This document shows positions 9,716-18,026 of a stretch of DNA of 64,000 nt, piece by piece. The position numbers and the translations under genes are program-made. The notes beneath the pieces are model-generated. The model was not told the origin of the DNA, did no database searches, and saw only the letters and a list, made by a program, of their open reading frames with translations. The DNA lies in NCBI RefSeq assembly GCF_000231385.2, contig NC_018515.1, forward strand, positions 576,501 through 640,500, given 5' to 3'. Numbering within the stretch: position 1 is the stretch's first letter; the number at the start of each line of letters is the position of its first letter. The DNA comes from Desulfosporosinus meridiei DSM 13257 (lineage in GTDB: Bacteria; Bacillota; Desulfitobacteriia; Desulfitobacteriales; Desulfitobacteriaceae).

Positions 9716-9766
9716 GAAGACTATGGAGGTTTGACTTTTTTAGTCATGTTTTTCTAAGTCTTTTTA
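9716..9766 (+). terminator. ATGGAGGT-type leader terminator hairpin, copy 1
   Basis: A long stem-loop starts AAGACTATGGAGGT and closes with TTTTTCTAAGTCTTTTT. It belongs to a family of nine look-alike hairpins in this window (GACCATGGAGGTxTGACT at the 5' arm). It lies 36 bases before the CGGC-domain gene, consistent with a leader attenuator. It could also terminate the FRG transcript. Confidence 0.6.
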
Positions 9767-9800
9767 CCTATAGGATAAAAGGGTAAGGAAGTGTAAATTA

Positions 9801-10190
9801 ATGATTAGGGTTGCAATTTTTAGTTGCCCAAAAGTAACCAATAAAATGGGATGCTCCAGTTCTGATTGCCTAGATGAACTTAGAAATAGACAAGGATCAT
9901 ATACGACATACGATAGCTCGGAAAACCTTGAGTTGATAGGAATGATCAATTGTCCGGGATGTCCTGCCGAAATTGATTCTCAAAGGATAATTAATCAAAT
10001 TCAATATCTTTCAAAGTTTAAAGTAAACAAGATTCATTTCACTAATTGCATGAGTTTATATTGCGCTTTCAGATACAACTATCAAGTTCTAATTGAAGGT
10101 AGGTTTCCAAATATTGAAATTGTACAGGGTAAGTATGAAACAGTAGCGCTTTCCTGTAGTTCTAAGCCATTAGCCTCTGGTATGATGTAG
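9801..10190 (+). CDS. CGGC domain-containing protein (putative metal-binding)
   Basis: This 129-residue cysteine-rich protein begins 'MIRVAIFSCPKVTNKMGCSS' and contains 'GMINCPGCPAEID' (about residues 48-60), the place of the CGGC motif in that family, with a further 'HFTNCMSLYC' near residue 78. CGGC proteins are predicted to bind metal, but their role is unknown. Several conserved cysteines are visible. It is preceded by one of the repeated ATGGAGGT-type terminators that also precede metal-transport genes here. The ATG at 9801 has only a weak ribosome binding site (GGAAG). Confidence 0.75.
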   Translation: MIRVAIFSCPKVTNKMGCSSSDCLDELRNRQGSYTTYDSSENLELIGMINCPGCPAEIDSQRIINQIQYLSKFKVNKIHFTNCMSLYCAFRYNYQVLIEGRFPNIEIVQGKYETVALSCSSKPLASGMM

Positions 10191-10282
10191 TAAAATTTGA
10201 TATAGTATATCGCCTATGTTTATGATTCGGGCGGAAAAGCTAATGAACGATCGTAACTGGGAATTTGGCTGCAGATTAAAAA

Positions 10283-10803
10283 AGATAATATCTCCAAATC
10301 TATTGACTAAGTAAGAAACTATAGGATATACCTACTTGTAAGGAAAACCCCGAAACAAAGGGCAGGTTCCCAAGCTATAGATTAATTTTGGGATGGACCA
10401 AAAAAAGCAGCTGTTTACAGCACTTTTTTTGGTTTTTTTGTTTTTATTTCCCCAGGGATATTTCAAATCTGATTTCAGTAGATTCCGTATGTTGAATTTC
10501 CTAGTCAGAGTTCGGCATACTTTTCATTTCTTCTTCTACTTTTTGCTACCAATATCGCTATGGGTGTTTGCTCAAATGTATCAGCGGCATTTTTCAAGGG
10601 CAAGGGGATATTCTTCTGGATGGAAAAAATCTAAAAACCCTGAAAGCACAGGACATAGCTAATCAGATCAGCTACCTCTCCCAAGAAGGGTGCGGTAAGC
10701 CGGTGTTGAGTGTTTTTGAGGTGGTTCTACTGGGGAAAGTTCATTCTCTGTCCCTGAAGGTTAAGGATGCCGAAGTGAATTCTGTGCTGAAAATCCTTAG
10801 GCA
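10283..10803 (+). repeat. Long diverged direct repeat, copy B
   Basis: This is the longer partner of 7721-8090. It contains the leader with terminator, the shared middle segment, and about 300 bases of FecE-type ATPase sequence of which copy A keeps only the 3' portion around 'GTGAATTCTGTGCTGAAAA'. Both copies lie in the plus orientation about 2.5 kb apart, flanking the SDR, FRG and CGGC genes. The intervening genes may therefore have been inserted or trapped between duplicated ends. Confidence 0.75.
10317..10440 (+). ncRNA. Unclassified structured leader RNA with intrinsic terminator, copy B
   Basis: This is the second copy of the leader at 7745-7877. The conserved core 'GATATACCTACTTGTAAGG' is identical in both. 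The terminator at about 10396-10440 has stem ACCAAAAAAAG/CTTTTTTTGGT. Base changes between the copies keep the terminator stem paired. It precedes a decayed FecE gene, so it may have controlled a ferric-siderophore-type transporter. Confidence 0.55.
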
Positions 10804-10870
10804 ATTAGGCATAGAAGACTTAGCTTCCAGAAATATTGGCGAGTTGGAATGGATATATCGCAAGCCCTAA
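10560..10870 (+). pseudogene. FecE-type ABC ATPase remnant, both ends lost
   Basis: The frame at 10568-10870 encodes 'GDILLDGKNLKTLKAQDIA' and 'LSVFEVVLLGKVHSLSLK', then 'VLKILRQLGIEDLASRNIGE', which is the middle of an iron-siderophore-type ATPase. It begins just after where Walker A should end and stops just before the LSGGE signature, so no catalytic motif remains. Upstream sequence joins the repeat rather than coding sequence. It is a dead gene fragment. Confidence 0.75.
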
Positions 10871-11059
10871 CCGTCTTGCCTTTAAACCTAAAGCTTATAT
10901 TAATCCCTCAGCCTGCAAGAAGGGTTGTAATACCGCCCGGTTGCAGGCCACTCTTCTCTCGAGGGAGATATACTCAAGCAGGGGCAGCTTTGTCTTGCAT
11001 TCTAATAACTTTTGGTTGCAGAGATCATAAAAGGGACATCAGACATCAAATACTCTTCA

Positions 11060-11115
11060 AAAAGACCAGGAAGCATGACCCGGCATAATGTCAGGCTAAG
11101 ACTTCCATGGTCCTT
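11060..11115 (-). terminator. ATGGAGGT-type leader terminator hairpin, copy 2 (no downstream gene)
   Basis: On the minus strand this reads GACCATGGAAGTCTTAG, then a loop, then GTCATGCTTCCTGGTCTTTTT. The stem differs from the others (GGAAG/CTTCC in place of GGAGG/CCTTT) but keeps its pairing. No minus-strand gene follows within the neighbouring kilobase, so it is an orphan of the family. Confidence 0.55.
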
Positions 11116-11264
11116 ATTTATGAAAAATTTTGTTATACTATAGCCAAAATGATGCACCTGATGTCTTGGGTGCTTAAATGCCTTTAGTATTCTACATGAC
11201 CCCTGCGGTTGTTTCCGCAGACACATTTCTGAAGCTCAGAGAATCGAGTCGCGGCTGGGTGATC

Positions 11265-11624
11265 ATGGTAAAACCCACGCGACGTTCGAACTCGGTTCTG
11301 GACGAACTCAATAAACTAAATGCTGAACAAGACACAAAAGCCCTTGATGAAACGATAGTTTACGCATTTGATTTGGTGTGGCACAGCGGAGGCTGCCCGA
11401 AGTTCGAATATGAGGAGCAGATCTGGCAAGAAGACCAACCCCTGGAAGAGGCAATCAAAGAATATACCCTCCGCATTTCTTCTACCCATGAGCTTTCGGA
11501 CAGTGACAGGGAAAGAATCAGAAAGTATCTCGAAAGTATTGCCGTCGACGGGATCGTCCATGAGATCACCAAGACCACTATTGTGGCTATGTATTGGCAG
11601 GTGAACTGTAAAAACCCTGAATAA
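11265..11624 (+). CDS. Hypothetical protein
   Basis: I do not recognise this protein of about 119 residues. It is acidic and soluble with no membrane segment, and contains 'YAFDLVWHSGGCPKFEYEE' in the middle. The frame is open from 11178; ATG 11265 (MVKPTRRSNS) is a reasonable start, although no strong ribosome binding site precedes either. It sits alone in the eroded zone. Confidence 0.45.
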   Translation: MVKPTRRSNSVLDELNKLNAEQDTKALDETIVYAFDLVWHSGGCPKFEYEEQIWQEDQPLEEAIKEYTLRISSTHELSDSDRERIRKYLESIAVDGIVHEITKTTIVAMYWQVNCKNPE

Positions 11625-11643
11625 ATAGGTAAGGAGCAGAATT

Positions 11644-11739
11644 ATGAAAATAACGATCTTATTAAAAGAAGTTGATCTCATTGGACTTTCAGAGATCAAA
11701 CCTGGCTCACCTATTTTCTCATCGAAGAAAGCTTTGTAA
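11644..11739 (+). CDS. Very short open frame with a good ribosome binding site, possible gene stub
   Basis: An ATG at 11644 follows GGTAAGGAGCAGAATT and opens a 31-codon frame (MKITILLKEVDLIGLSEIK...) ending in TAA at 11739. It could be the truncated start of a lost gene just downstream of the hypothetical protein. No family is recognised. Confidence 0.25.
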   Translation: MKITILLKEVDLIGLSEIKPGSPIFSSKKAL

Positions 11740-11765
11740 TACTTTGGTTCAAGGCTATAATTCTT

Positions 11766-12104
11766 TTAGGACAGGATTCCAAAGTGAATAAGCATTTCTT
11801 TTAAACGTTTCTGCAATTCCTGAGAGTCATCGCCTAGACCTTGAGGTATTTCGGCACGAAAACGTTGATGCGCATGGTTGTCATATCATTTGCCTTGCGG
11901 TATTTATCGAAATCGATATCTTACCCATGTCACCAATTCGTTGGATTCGCTCCGGCTCAATCCTAGAGGGTTCCAAAGCCCAATATAGATAGCCTCTGCG
12001 ATATCTGTTCCTTGAGTGTTAATATTTAAATCAGGGACAGATACGACATAACTTGTCTGTGTAGGGGTGAGAACAATAGGGCATGCCATAATCATTTTAT
12101 TCAC
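11766..12104 (-). pseudogene. HicB-like antitoxin remnant followed by a second fragment
   Basis: On the minus strand a frame from 12104 encodes 'VLTPTQTSYVVSVPDLNINTQG' (split here for length: TSYVVSVPDLNINTQGTD then IAEAI), matching the antitoxin start of HicB proteins, but it runs into unrelated sequence and stops at 11904. Further downstream on the same strand, 11766-11886, a separate frame reads 'RAEIPQGLGDDSQELQKRLK', which I do not recognise. No HicA toxin gene is seen. I treat the stretch as decayed. Confidence 0.4.
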
Positions 12105-12116
12105 TCTTTTTTGGTT

Positions 12117-12146
12117 GGCGACGAGGTTTATATTAAACCCCGTCGC
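12117..12146. other. Inverted repeat (hairpin)
   Basis: GCGACGAGGTTTA and TAAACCCCGTCGC form a near-perfect stem upstream of the HicB-like remnant. It could be a terminator for minus-strand transcription from 12462, or an operator. The T tract is weak on both strands. Confidence 0.4.
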
Positions 12147-12291
12147 TTAATGATTTTCTTTGCCAGTATGTCATCAATCCTGGTTGTCTTGAGTTGTCTT
12201 GAGATCGGTTGATTATGTTTTGTTTTTCGCATAAGAGCTAAAAAGAGAATACGGGTTCGCAATAACATATCTCTTGACAAGAAGCCACCGT

Positions 12292-12462
12292 TTATCCGGT
12301 GGTTTTCGGCTTTTCATCAGTAGAAGTGGGTAAAATAGTTAAAGAAACATCCTGCATCTCAATATACTCACATTCTCCGTCACGTTGCGCATCCTGCAGG
12401 TCATTGATCGCAGTTGTGACTGCGTTAAAAAGTGCGTAATACATTTTTTTATAATCAGCCAT
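12292..12462 (-). CDS. Small hypothetical protein
   Basis: This 56-residue protein starts 'MADYKKMYYALFNAVTTAI' at ATG 12462, preceded on the minus strand by AGGTGG five bases upstream. An in-frame start at 12522 is less likely. Small proteins of this look occur in clostridial mobile DNA, but I cannot assign a function. The stop codon lies inside a hairpin (CCACCGG/CCGGTGG type) that may also terminate transcription. It is divergent from the XRE regulator. Confidence 0.55.
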   Translation of the reverse strand: MADYKKMYYALFNAVTTAINDLQDAQRDGECEYIEMQDVSLTILPTSTDEKPKTTG

Positions 12463-12566
12463 AGTTACCACCTCTTGCTCCGTTATCGGAGCAATTATAG
12501 CATGATTGCCCCCTATAATCAAGGTAAATGTGCTCCGATATCAGAACTAAGAAAGGAAATAATGTT

Positions 12567-12800
12567 ATGGGACAAAATATCAAAGCGAATAAAAGTATCG
12601 GCGATAACATTCGTAAATGGAGAGGCACCAGGGGCCTGACCCAAGCGGAGCTTTCGGCCAAATTGCAGATACATGGCTGCGATATTTCGCGGGGAACACT
12701 GGCGAAAATTGAGGCTGGTATCAGGCATATTTCTTCTAATGAGTTACAAGGGATAAAGGCAGTATTAGAGATAACTTACGACGATTTTTTTACGAGGTGA
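12567..12800 (+). CDS. XRE-family helix-turn-helix regulator
   Basis: This 77-residue protein consists almost entirely of a Cro/C1-type HTH: 'IGDNIRKWRGTRGLTQAEL' followed by 'ISRGTLAKIEAGIRHIS'. The start ATG 12567 follows GAAAGGAAATAATGTT. Such short regulators usually control their own promoter and neighbouring mobile or toxin-antitoxin genes. It is divergent from the small gene at 12462, and the region between them (12463-12566) probably holds both promoters. Confidence in the family is high; the target is unknown. Confidence 0.85.
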   Translation: MGQNIKANKSIGDNIRKWRGTRGLTQAELSAKLQIHGCDISRGTLAKIEAGIRHISSNELQGIKAVLEITYDDFFTR

Positions 12801-12990
12801 AACGAATACTATTTTCAATTTACGCTGTCACCTTATGACCGCACTATAGAGCAAAACCTGCGTGATAAGCTAACTAACTATTGAGGATACCTTTATGGAG
12901 TTTTTCCAACAAATCGGTAAAGAACGTGCCGTGTCTTGTGGCGTTATGACCCGATTGTGCTCAACGATAGTTCGACTATTCTTGTAGTAG

Positions 12991-13476
12991 CGCAGAGTAA
13001 AACGGAATAGGATTCTCTTCAATGATAAATTTGAGAAACAAAGCCGGAATGTCGATTATCTCAAAGAACCTGATGAATTCTTTTCTGATAGTCATTTGTA
13101 TTTTAAAGATGATGGTAATCCAGGGTTTGCGGACTATTCGGTCATTGGAGACGAATATCTTGAAGGCGGCTTTGCCCCGTATGCAGTTGCTATCCATATC
13201 GTGTACTTTGCAAAAAATGGAGAACAGAGAGTAAGGCACTTTGTTTCTGATTCAAATGAGGATATAGCCAACCCCGCCAAAAAATTCTATGAAGCGGTTT
13301 CCAAATTGGCGACATGGTATAAGACAAAACCTAAGCCGGTTGAATTGACATTGGGGCTAAAAACATTGTTGGATCACTATGATAATCAAACATATCCAGG
13401 ACCTGGAAGCGTGAAAAAGCTGTCCTTGATGCATCACTTAGAGTTAATGGGAAAATACTTGAGCGAGGTTGGTTAA
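12991..13476 (+). pseudogene. sce7725-like protein, 5' truncated and frameshifted
   Basis: The frame reads 'NDKFEKQSRNVDYLKEPDEF', then 'DDGNPGFADYSVIGDEYLEGG', 'HFVSDSNEDIANPAKKF' and 'YPGPGSVKKLSLMHHLELM'. This is the conserved C-terminal half of sce7725-family proteins as I remember them. A stop at 12988 closes the frame upstream, but another frame just before it (TILVVAQSKTE, about 12940-13008) looks like the continuation, implying a frameshift. No intact N-terminus or start is visible. The downstream HEPN/RES gene starts one base after its stop. Confidence 0.6.
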
Positions 13477-13477
13477 T

Positions 13478-13840
13478 ATGTATTGCTGTACCAACTGCTT
13501 TAGGGACCCTGAAATCAAAGGGATTATTCAGGGTTACAATGTTAGCGGCAATTGCAGCTTTTGCGGACAAAGGAATGCCCCTACATATCAAATCGGCACA
13601 GATACCAATTTGTCCGATTTATTTGATGAATTGCTGGATGCCTATACTACAGAGGCAAATTTGCCGGAGACTTTCCCCAAAGATAGTACAGACTTGATGA
13701 AGAACATTCTCTATTTTAAGTGGAATATCTTTAATGTTGTGCCGGACTGCATTTATAGATTAATTACAAGCATCTGCCATGAAAGATATAGTGAACAACC
13801 CGAGTTGTTTGAGGCTCCCGTTGGACTCAAAGTTAAATAG
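13478..13840 (+). CDS. HEPN/RES N-terminal-type zinc-ribbon protein, lacking the RES domain
   Basis: This 120-residue protein opens 'MYCCTNCFRDPEIKGII' and continues 'GNCSFCGQRNAPTYQIG', two Cys pairs that fit the zinc-binding N-terminal domain found before HEPN and RES toxin domains. RES proteins of this type are normally 350-400 residues, so this is either truncated or a stand-alone domain. ATG 13478 follows the sce7725-like stop directly, suggesting an original two-gene toxin or defence module that is now broken. Family assignment is from motif memory and is moderately sure. Confidence 0.55.
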   Translation: MYCCTNCFRDPEIKGIIQGYNVSGNCSFCGQRNAPTYQIGTDTNLSDLFDELLDAYTTEANLPETFPKDSTDLMKNILYFKWNIFNVVPDCIYRLITSICHERYSEQPELFEAPVGLKVK

Positions 13841-13897
13841 ATTTAGTTACGCCGCAGGGAATTCTGTCGGCGTTTTGAATTTTTAGCGAAAAGAAAG

Positions 13898-15670
13898 ATG
13901 ATAACTGTTGATATCAGGATTATAAAGAAGAAATGCATTTTCGGCCTGTGGAAATTATTTTCTTTCATTAAAAAGTATTGGGGGCGGATGGGCCTCGCTG
14001 TGGGGAGCGGGATTCTCAACCAAATTGCAGCCATAGCTGCTTCTGCCTTAGGAGCATATTTGACAGGTATGGCTGTCTTAGGTCGGGGTCAGGACAAAAT
14101 ACTAGTCTTGCTGGCGGTATTGGCCTCCCTAATCCTTGCCAGAGCAGTGATGTATTATTTTAGAGATGTGGTTTGCCCATTATGTGGCCTATGGCGTACT
14201 GGCGGATTTCCGGGTTCTGCTTTATAGAGCCTTGGAAAGAATCGCCCCGGGACACCTGATCAACAGGCGCTCCGGAGAAGTGGCTTCAGCTTTGATGGCT
14301 GATGTGGAAATTCTGGAATGGTTTTATGCCCATACCTTTGGGGCTTTCCTGGTGGCAGTGATTGTACCCCTCATTGTTCTTTTGGCCATGGGATTTGTCC
14401 ATTGGGTCCTGCCCCTGATCCTTATACCCTGGATTCTGCTGGTCTGCACGGCACCTTTTTGGCTAAGAAAAAAAGCCGACCAACAGGGAAGCTTAGTCCG
14501 TACTTATTTGGCTGGAGTAAATGCTGAAATTGTAGATGGAATTCAGGGCCTGCGGGAAATTCTTTCTTTTGGTTTTGAAGGGGATTATTTAAAGAAGCTG
14601 GATCAGAGTACTAAAGTCTTAAGCAAAAGTCAGCTTGATTATGGCAAGAGACTGGGGACTGAAGGAGACATAGTGGATGCCTTTGTCTCCCTGGGAATGC
14701 TCTGCATGCTGGTGACTTCCGCCAGCCTGATCGGTTCGGAAAAACTGGAACCCGGGTGGTTTCCAGTGGTTGTTATTATGTCGATTTATGTCTTTGCTCC
14801 GGTGACGGGAATTGCAAAAATGGCCCGCAACTTTGGCTTGATTAAAGCAGCCAGCGCCAGAGTATTCAGTTTCCTGGAAATGAAGCCCACATGGTAGTAG
14901 ACCATAGTGATTTTGTGCCTGATAAGCTTGAAGCCTGGATTAATTTTAAGAATGTGGATTTTCAGTATGGAGAAAATCTTCCCCAAGTATCGAAAAAGGT
15001 CTCCTTTAGGATTAATAAAGGAGAAACCGTTGCATTAGTCGGCCATTCAGGTGTCGGGAAGTCCACCTGTGCCAACCTGTTGTTGAGATTCTGGGATGCT
15101 TCAGGGGGGGTGGTGGAAATTGGCGGCTATAATATTCGGGATTTTACGCAGCAAACCCTCAGAGAGATGATCTCCTATGTTCCCCAGGATGTTTATTTAT
15201 TTAACATGTCGGTGGCTGAAAACATCAAACTCGGTAAACCGGATGCTTCAGAGGAGGAAATAAAAAGAGCGGCTAAAGAAGCCTTGGCCCATGAATTTAT
15301 TGAAAAACTTCCTGAGGGCTACGATACTAATCTCGGGGAGAGAGGTTCCCAACTATCGGGAGGACAGAGACAGAGAATTGCCATTGCCAGGGCGCTCTTG
15401 AAAAATGCTCCCATCTTATTGATGGATGAAGCGGTTTCCAATCTGGATACTCAAAATGAACGGGAATTACAGGAAATACTCTTGAAATTGCGTAAGGATA
15501 AAACAACCCTGATAATATCCCACCGTTTGTCGACAATTTTATCAGCAGACCGGATTATTGTTCTGGATAAGGGTGAGGTGGCCGAAGTAGGAAGACACGA
15601 TGAACTTGCCAAAAAAGGAGGAACTTATTATAGGCTTCTCGGCTCTCAGAGAGACGGAATTGTGGCCTAG
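13898..15670 (+). pseudogene. ABC half-exporter gene broken by two frameshifts
   Basis: Three consecutive frames (13898-14165, 14166-14897, 14891-15670) together give a full-length half-exporter clearly related to the gene at 5963. One extra base near 14164 breaks '...VMYYF|EMWFAHYVAYGVL', and one missing base near 14888 breaks '...FLEMKP|MVVDHSDF'. The ATPase part is complete: Walker A 'GHSGVGKST', signature 'LSGGQRQR', Walker B 'ILLMDEAV'. With no compensating signal, I call it a pseudogene; sequencing error is the alternative and would restore an intact gene. The lone ATPase frame has a possible start at 14891. Confidence 0.75.
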
Positions 15671-15677
15671 TTTACGT

Positions 15678-15755
15678 GGGGCAAAAGCTGCTGTTGCCCA
15701 TGACTTCTGGGTTATGCAGGTAGGAACTCATAAGACGCTGATTCAAGAAGAATAG
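15678..15755 (+). pseudogene. 3' stub of another ABC exporter gene
   Basis: The frame reads 'GAKAAVAHDFWVMQVGTHKT' and then LIQEE and stop. Its first half matches 'AKAAYAHDF' and its second half 'VMQVGTHAALIKEE' of the exporter at 5963, with about 100 codons missing between them. It is therefore the scar of a fourth exporter copy with an internal deletion. Confidence 0.6.
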
Positions 15756-15773
15756 AGAAGTCATTGAATAAGT

Positions 15774-15814
15774 AGCAAAGCCGCGGGATTAAGATCCGCG
15801 GCTTTGCTGCCTGA
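15774..15814 (+). terminator. Intrinsic terminator
   Basis: AGCAAAGCCGCGG pairs perfectly with CCGCGGCTTTGCT around an ATTAAGAT-type loop. It closes the exporter region. The T tract is short, and it may also serve the convergent Uma2 gene. Confidence 0.6.
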
Positions 15815-15860
15815 TTTGAAGCAGTGAACACTCAATCGGGAAGTTTCGGTTAAGTTACTG

Positions 15861-16457
15861 TTATTCTTGAAAGGGGAGGTGGCGCACAAATATCTCACTT
15901 AAATTAATTGTTAGAGCGTCAAAGATGCTAGACGTTATTCGATCCTCTGTGGAATAGACTTCTGGGCGTCCATACTTGTGGTCAACCAGTTTGTGTATCA
16001 CAATAGTTTCGTTTTCTGGATAGACGATCCAGTATTCTAAGACACCTGCTTTTTCATATAAGTAGAATTTCTCCTTAAGGTCTCTTCTCAAAGTAGAAGG
16101 GGAGATGATTTCTATCACGAGGTCTGGGCTTCCATTGCATCCCTTTTCATCAAGTTTGGAAGGGTCGCAAACAACAATGATATCTGGTTGGACTACATTC
16201 GAAGTTTCTTCATCTCTTTCATTGGCAAGAGGTAACCTCACATCAAAAGGAGCAGCATATACTTCACAGGTCTTGCCCCGTAGGTGATTGTGAAAGATAG
16301 TTAGTAGTTCTACTAGAATCTTTTGGTGGATGCGTGAAGGAGCAGGAGTCATACTGAAGGCTACACCATCAATAATCTCCCACCGCTGATCTTCTGGCCA
16401 AGTTAGGTAGTGCTTGTATCTAAAAACTATACCAGTTTTGCTTATCGTTTTTGCCAA
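15861..16457 (-). CDS. Uma2-family putative endonuclease
   Basis: This 198-residue protein has the Uma2 (DUF820) pattern: 'WEIIDGVAFSMTPAPSRIHQ' near the start, 'VQPDIIVVCDP' and 'SPDLVIEIISPSTLRRDLKE', then 'YLYEKAGVLEYWIVYPEN'. The Asp, Glu and Lys of the PD-(D/E)XK nuclease fold are visible. These proteins occur in many paralogous copies in some bacteria, and their role is unknown. The start is TTG 16457 behind GGAAGGAAGTGATC. It is convergent with the exporter pseudogene. Confidence 0.85.
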   Translation of the reverse strand: MAKTISKTGIVFRYKHYLTWPEDQRWEIIDGVAFSMTPAPSRIHQKILVELLTIFHNHLRGKTCEVYAAPFDVRLPLANERDEETSNVVQPDIIVVCDPSKLDEKGCNGSPDLVIEIISPSTLRRDLKEKFYLYEKAGVLEYWIVYPENETIVIHKLVDHKYGRPEVYSTEDRITSSIFDALTINLSEIFVRHLPFQE

Positions 16458-16632
16458 AAAAGATCACTTCCTTCCTATACCTAATCATATTATACCATTA
16501 ATACCCAATAGGAAAAAGCTAAATAAGATATTGACAGCTAATTCCACAAATAAGACTTGAATCATTTTAGAGAAGTGAGAAAATCTCGGACAGAAAGGAT
16601 TAATAGAACACTGCCGATTCTTTTATTTTTTC

Positions 16633-16664
16633 TTCCCCCGACTAATTTTCGGGGGAACTTTTTT
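16633..16664 (+). terminator. Intrinsic terminator
   Basis: TTCCCCCGA pairs with TCGGGGGAA around a short loop and is followed by CTTTTTT. No gene ends directly upstream on the plus strand, so it may be left from a lost gene. Confidence 0.6.
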
Positions 16665-16682
16665 GTACTAAATCAGTAGGAA

Positions 16683-16797
16683 GACCATGTCTGCATGAAG
16701 AGTAATCCCTGCGAAACAGTGTCTGCAGGAAGGGCTAATACGTGCGAAGACAGTGTCTGAAAGAAGGGTTGATACGTGCGAATACAATGTATTCGTG
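16683..16797. repeat. Tandem imperfect ~35-bp repeats with GACA-N-TGTC palindromes
   Basis: Three units (about 16683, 16711 and 16744) share 'GCGAAGACAGTGTCTG', then AAGGGyTrATACGT. A fourth palindrome, CGAATACAATGTATTCG, follows at 16779-16795. Related palindromes lie at 20849-20868 (CAAAGACAGTGTCTTTG) and 40862-40879. They precede a regulator gene here and an AraC gene at 20965, so they might be operator sites or small repetitive elements. Confidence 0.5.
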
Positions 16798-16910
16798 TGT
16801 GGGTGCCAGCTGGGTTTTCTAATTGGAATGATTGTCCTCACTCAAAAAAAGTTTAACAGGGATACAAGAAAGATAGATGGGTATGGTAACCTATTCTTAG
16901 AGGTGAGAAC

Positions 16911-17117
16911 ATGACGATTAAGTTGCTGTTAGTTGAAGATGATCAAGAGATACGGGAAATCATCACCGATTATTTTACAGAGAAAAGCAGCGGGACCTTC
17001 AGGCTGGATTCGGCCCGGAGCGGGGAAGAAGGCCGGCAGAAATGCCTTGTGCAGGAATATGATTTAGTGCTGCTGGATGTTAGCAGAAGATGGACAGCAA
17101 AAAGAGAAAAGGATTAA
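16911..17117 (+). pseudogene. Truncated response regulator receiver domain
   Basis: The 68-codon frame begins 'MTIKLLLVEDDQEIREIIT' and reaches 'EYDLVLLDV', where the Asp is the phosphorylation site of a receiver domain. It then departs from the family. In the next frame 'GQQKEKRIKVGDLVVFK' resembles the linker to an OmpR-type DNA-binding domain, suggesting an internal deletion plus frameshift. No DNA-binding domain and no histidine kinase gene are present. A normal protein would be about 225 residues. Confidence 0.6.
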
Positions 17118-17200
17118 GGTTGGAGATTTAGTAGTGTTTAAATAAATCTATTTGGGTACTGTTCTACCGTCCCTCTGAGTTTGGAGGAGGCAGTCATAAA

Positions 17201-18022
17201 TCAGACCTTCCAATAGATCCAAGCAGTTTTTGTCTGAACCCTCTCTCGCACAAACCCATCAGAAGACATATGTTCGAGATAATTCTTAATTAGCTTGTTT
17301 TGATCATCAGCGGGGTCATTTCTAAGTTCAAAAAGTGTGCCATAATACCTACTAGCTTCTTCGATTGAGCGGACATGCTCTCGATCAGTATCCACATAGG
17401 TAATGTGGGGATAATAGCCCATTAGCCAAAGAATATTAAAAATACAGTAGACTGTGTTAACATAAAACTTTGGATCTTTAAGTTGCAGGATTTCCGTGCG
17501 AATAACGTCCTGAACAGAGTCGGAACGACTTACAAAATTAGACAAAAAGCAGTATCCTTTGCTGGCGGCGATCATCTTCTCCAGAGTGACTTGATCATGA
17601 ATTCCTGGGCTGTTGATGGCTGTAACCATGTCAAATCGCTTTTTCCAACCGTATTCCTCAAGGTTTACCTCATCCCAATTTAAGTTTTTAAAAGAGATAT
17701 TGGTCAGGTTGGCGGCTGCAGCGTTTTTATGGGCATGATCCAGCATCTTAGAGGATATGTCCAGGCCGGTAACGACACGGGATGTCTTGGCAAATTCAAC
17801 AGCAAATCCTCCCGGACCGCAACCGATATCCAGAACACTGCGGTCTTTAGCAAGAAGATTATGATCAGACATGAATTTAATGATTTTTCCAATTCGTTGA
17901 TCGGGAGTTTTTGGAGAAACTAATTTATTGAACTCATCCGCCCGATTGTCCCAAAAGGCCGTAGCAGAGGCCCTGGCAACCTTTCCTTCGCTCCACAGAT
18001 CGGTGTAATGCTGTATATCCAT
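17201..18022 (-). CDS. Class I SAM-dependent methyltransferase
   Basis: This 273-residue cytosolic enzyme has the SAM motif 'VLDIGCGPGGFAVEFAK' near residue 63, the acidic ribose-binding 'VTGLDIS' and a later 'FDMVTAINSPGI'. I start it at ATG 18022 (MDIQHYTDLW), which has GAGGGTGG upstream; an in-frame start at 18082 would overlap the previous gene. It lies four bases behind fmdE on the same strand, so the two form an operon. The methyl acceptor is unknown; the FmdE partner hints at metal or pterin cofactor chemistry. Confidence 0.85.
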   Translation of the reverse strand: MDIQHYTDLWSEGKVARASATAFWDNRADEFNKLVSPKTPDQRIGKIIKFMSDHNLLAKDRSVLDIGCGPGGFAVEFAKTSRVVTGLDISSKMLDHAHKNAAAANLTNISFKNLNWDEVNLEEYGWKKRFDMVTAINSPGIHDQVTLEKMIAASKGYCFLSNFVSRSDSVQDVIRTEILQLKDPKFYVNTVYCIFNILWLMGYYPHITYVDTDREHVRSIEEASRYYGTLFELRNDPADDQNKLIKNYLEHMSSDGFVRERVQTKTAWIYWKV

Positions 18023-18026
18023 CTCT

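Noticed and set aside
13022-13234. 70-codon open frame inside the sce7725-like region
   Set aside because: It is out of frame with the sce7725-like peptide, which has recognisable conserved motifs.
16683-16797. CRISPR array
   Set aside because: Units are imperfect, few, and without unique spacers; they are tandem palindromic repeats.
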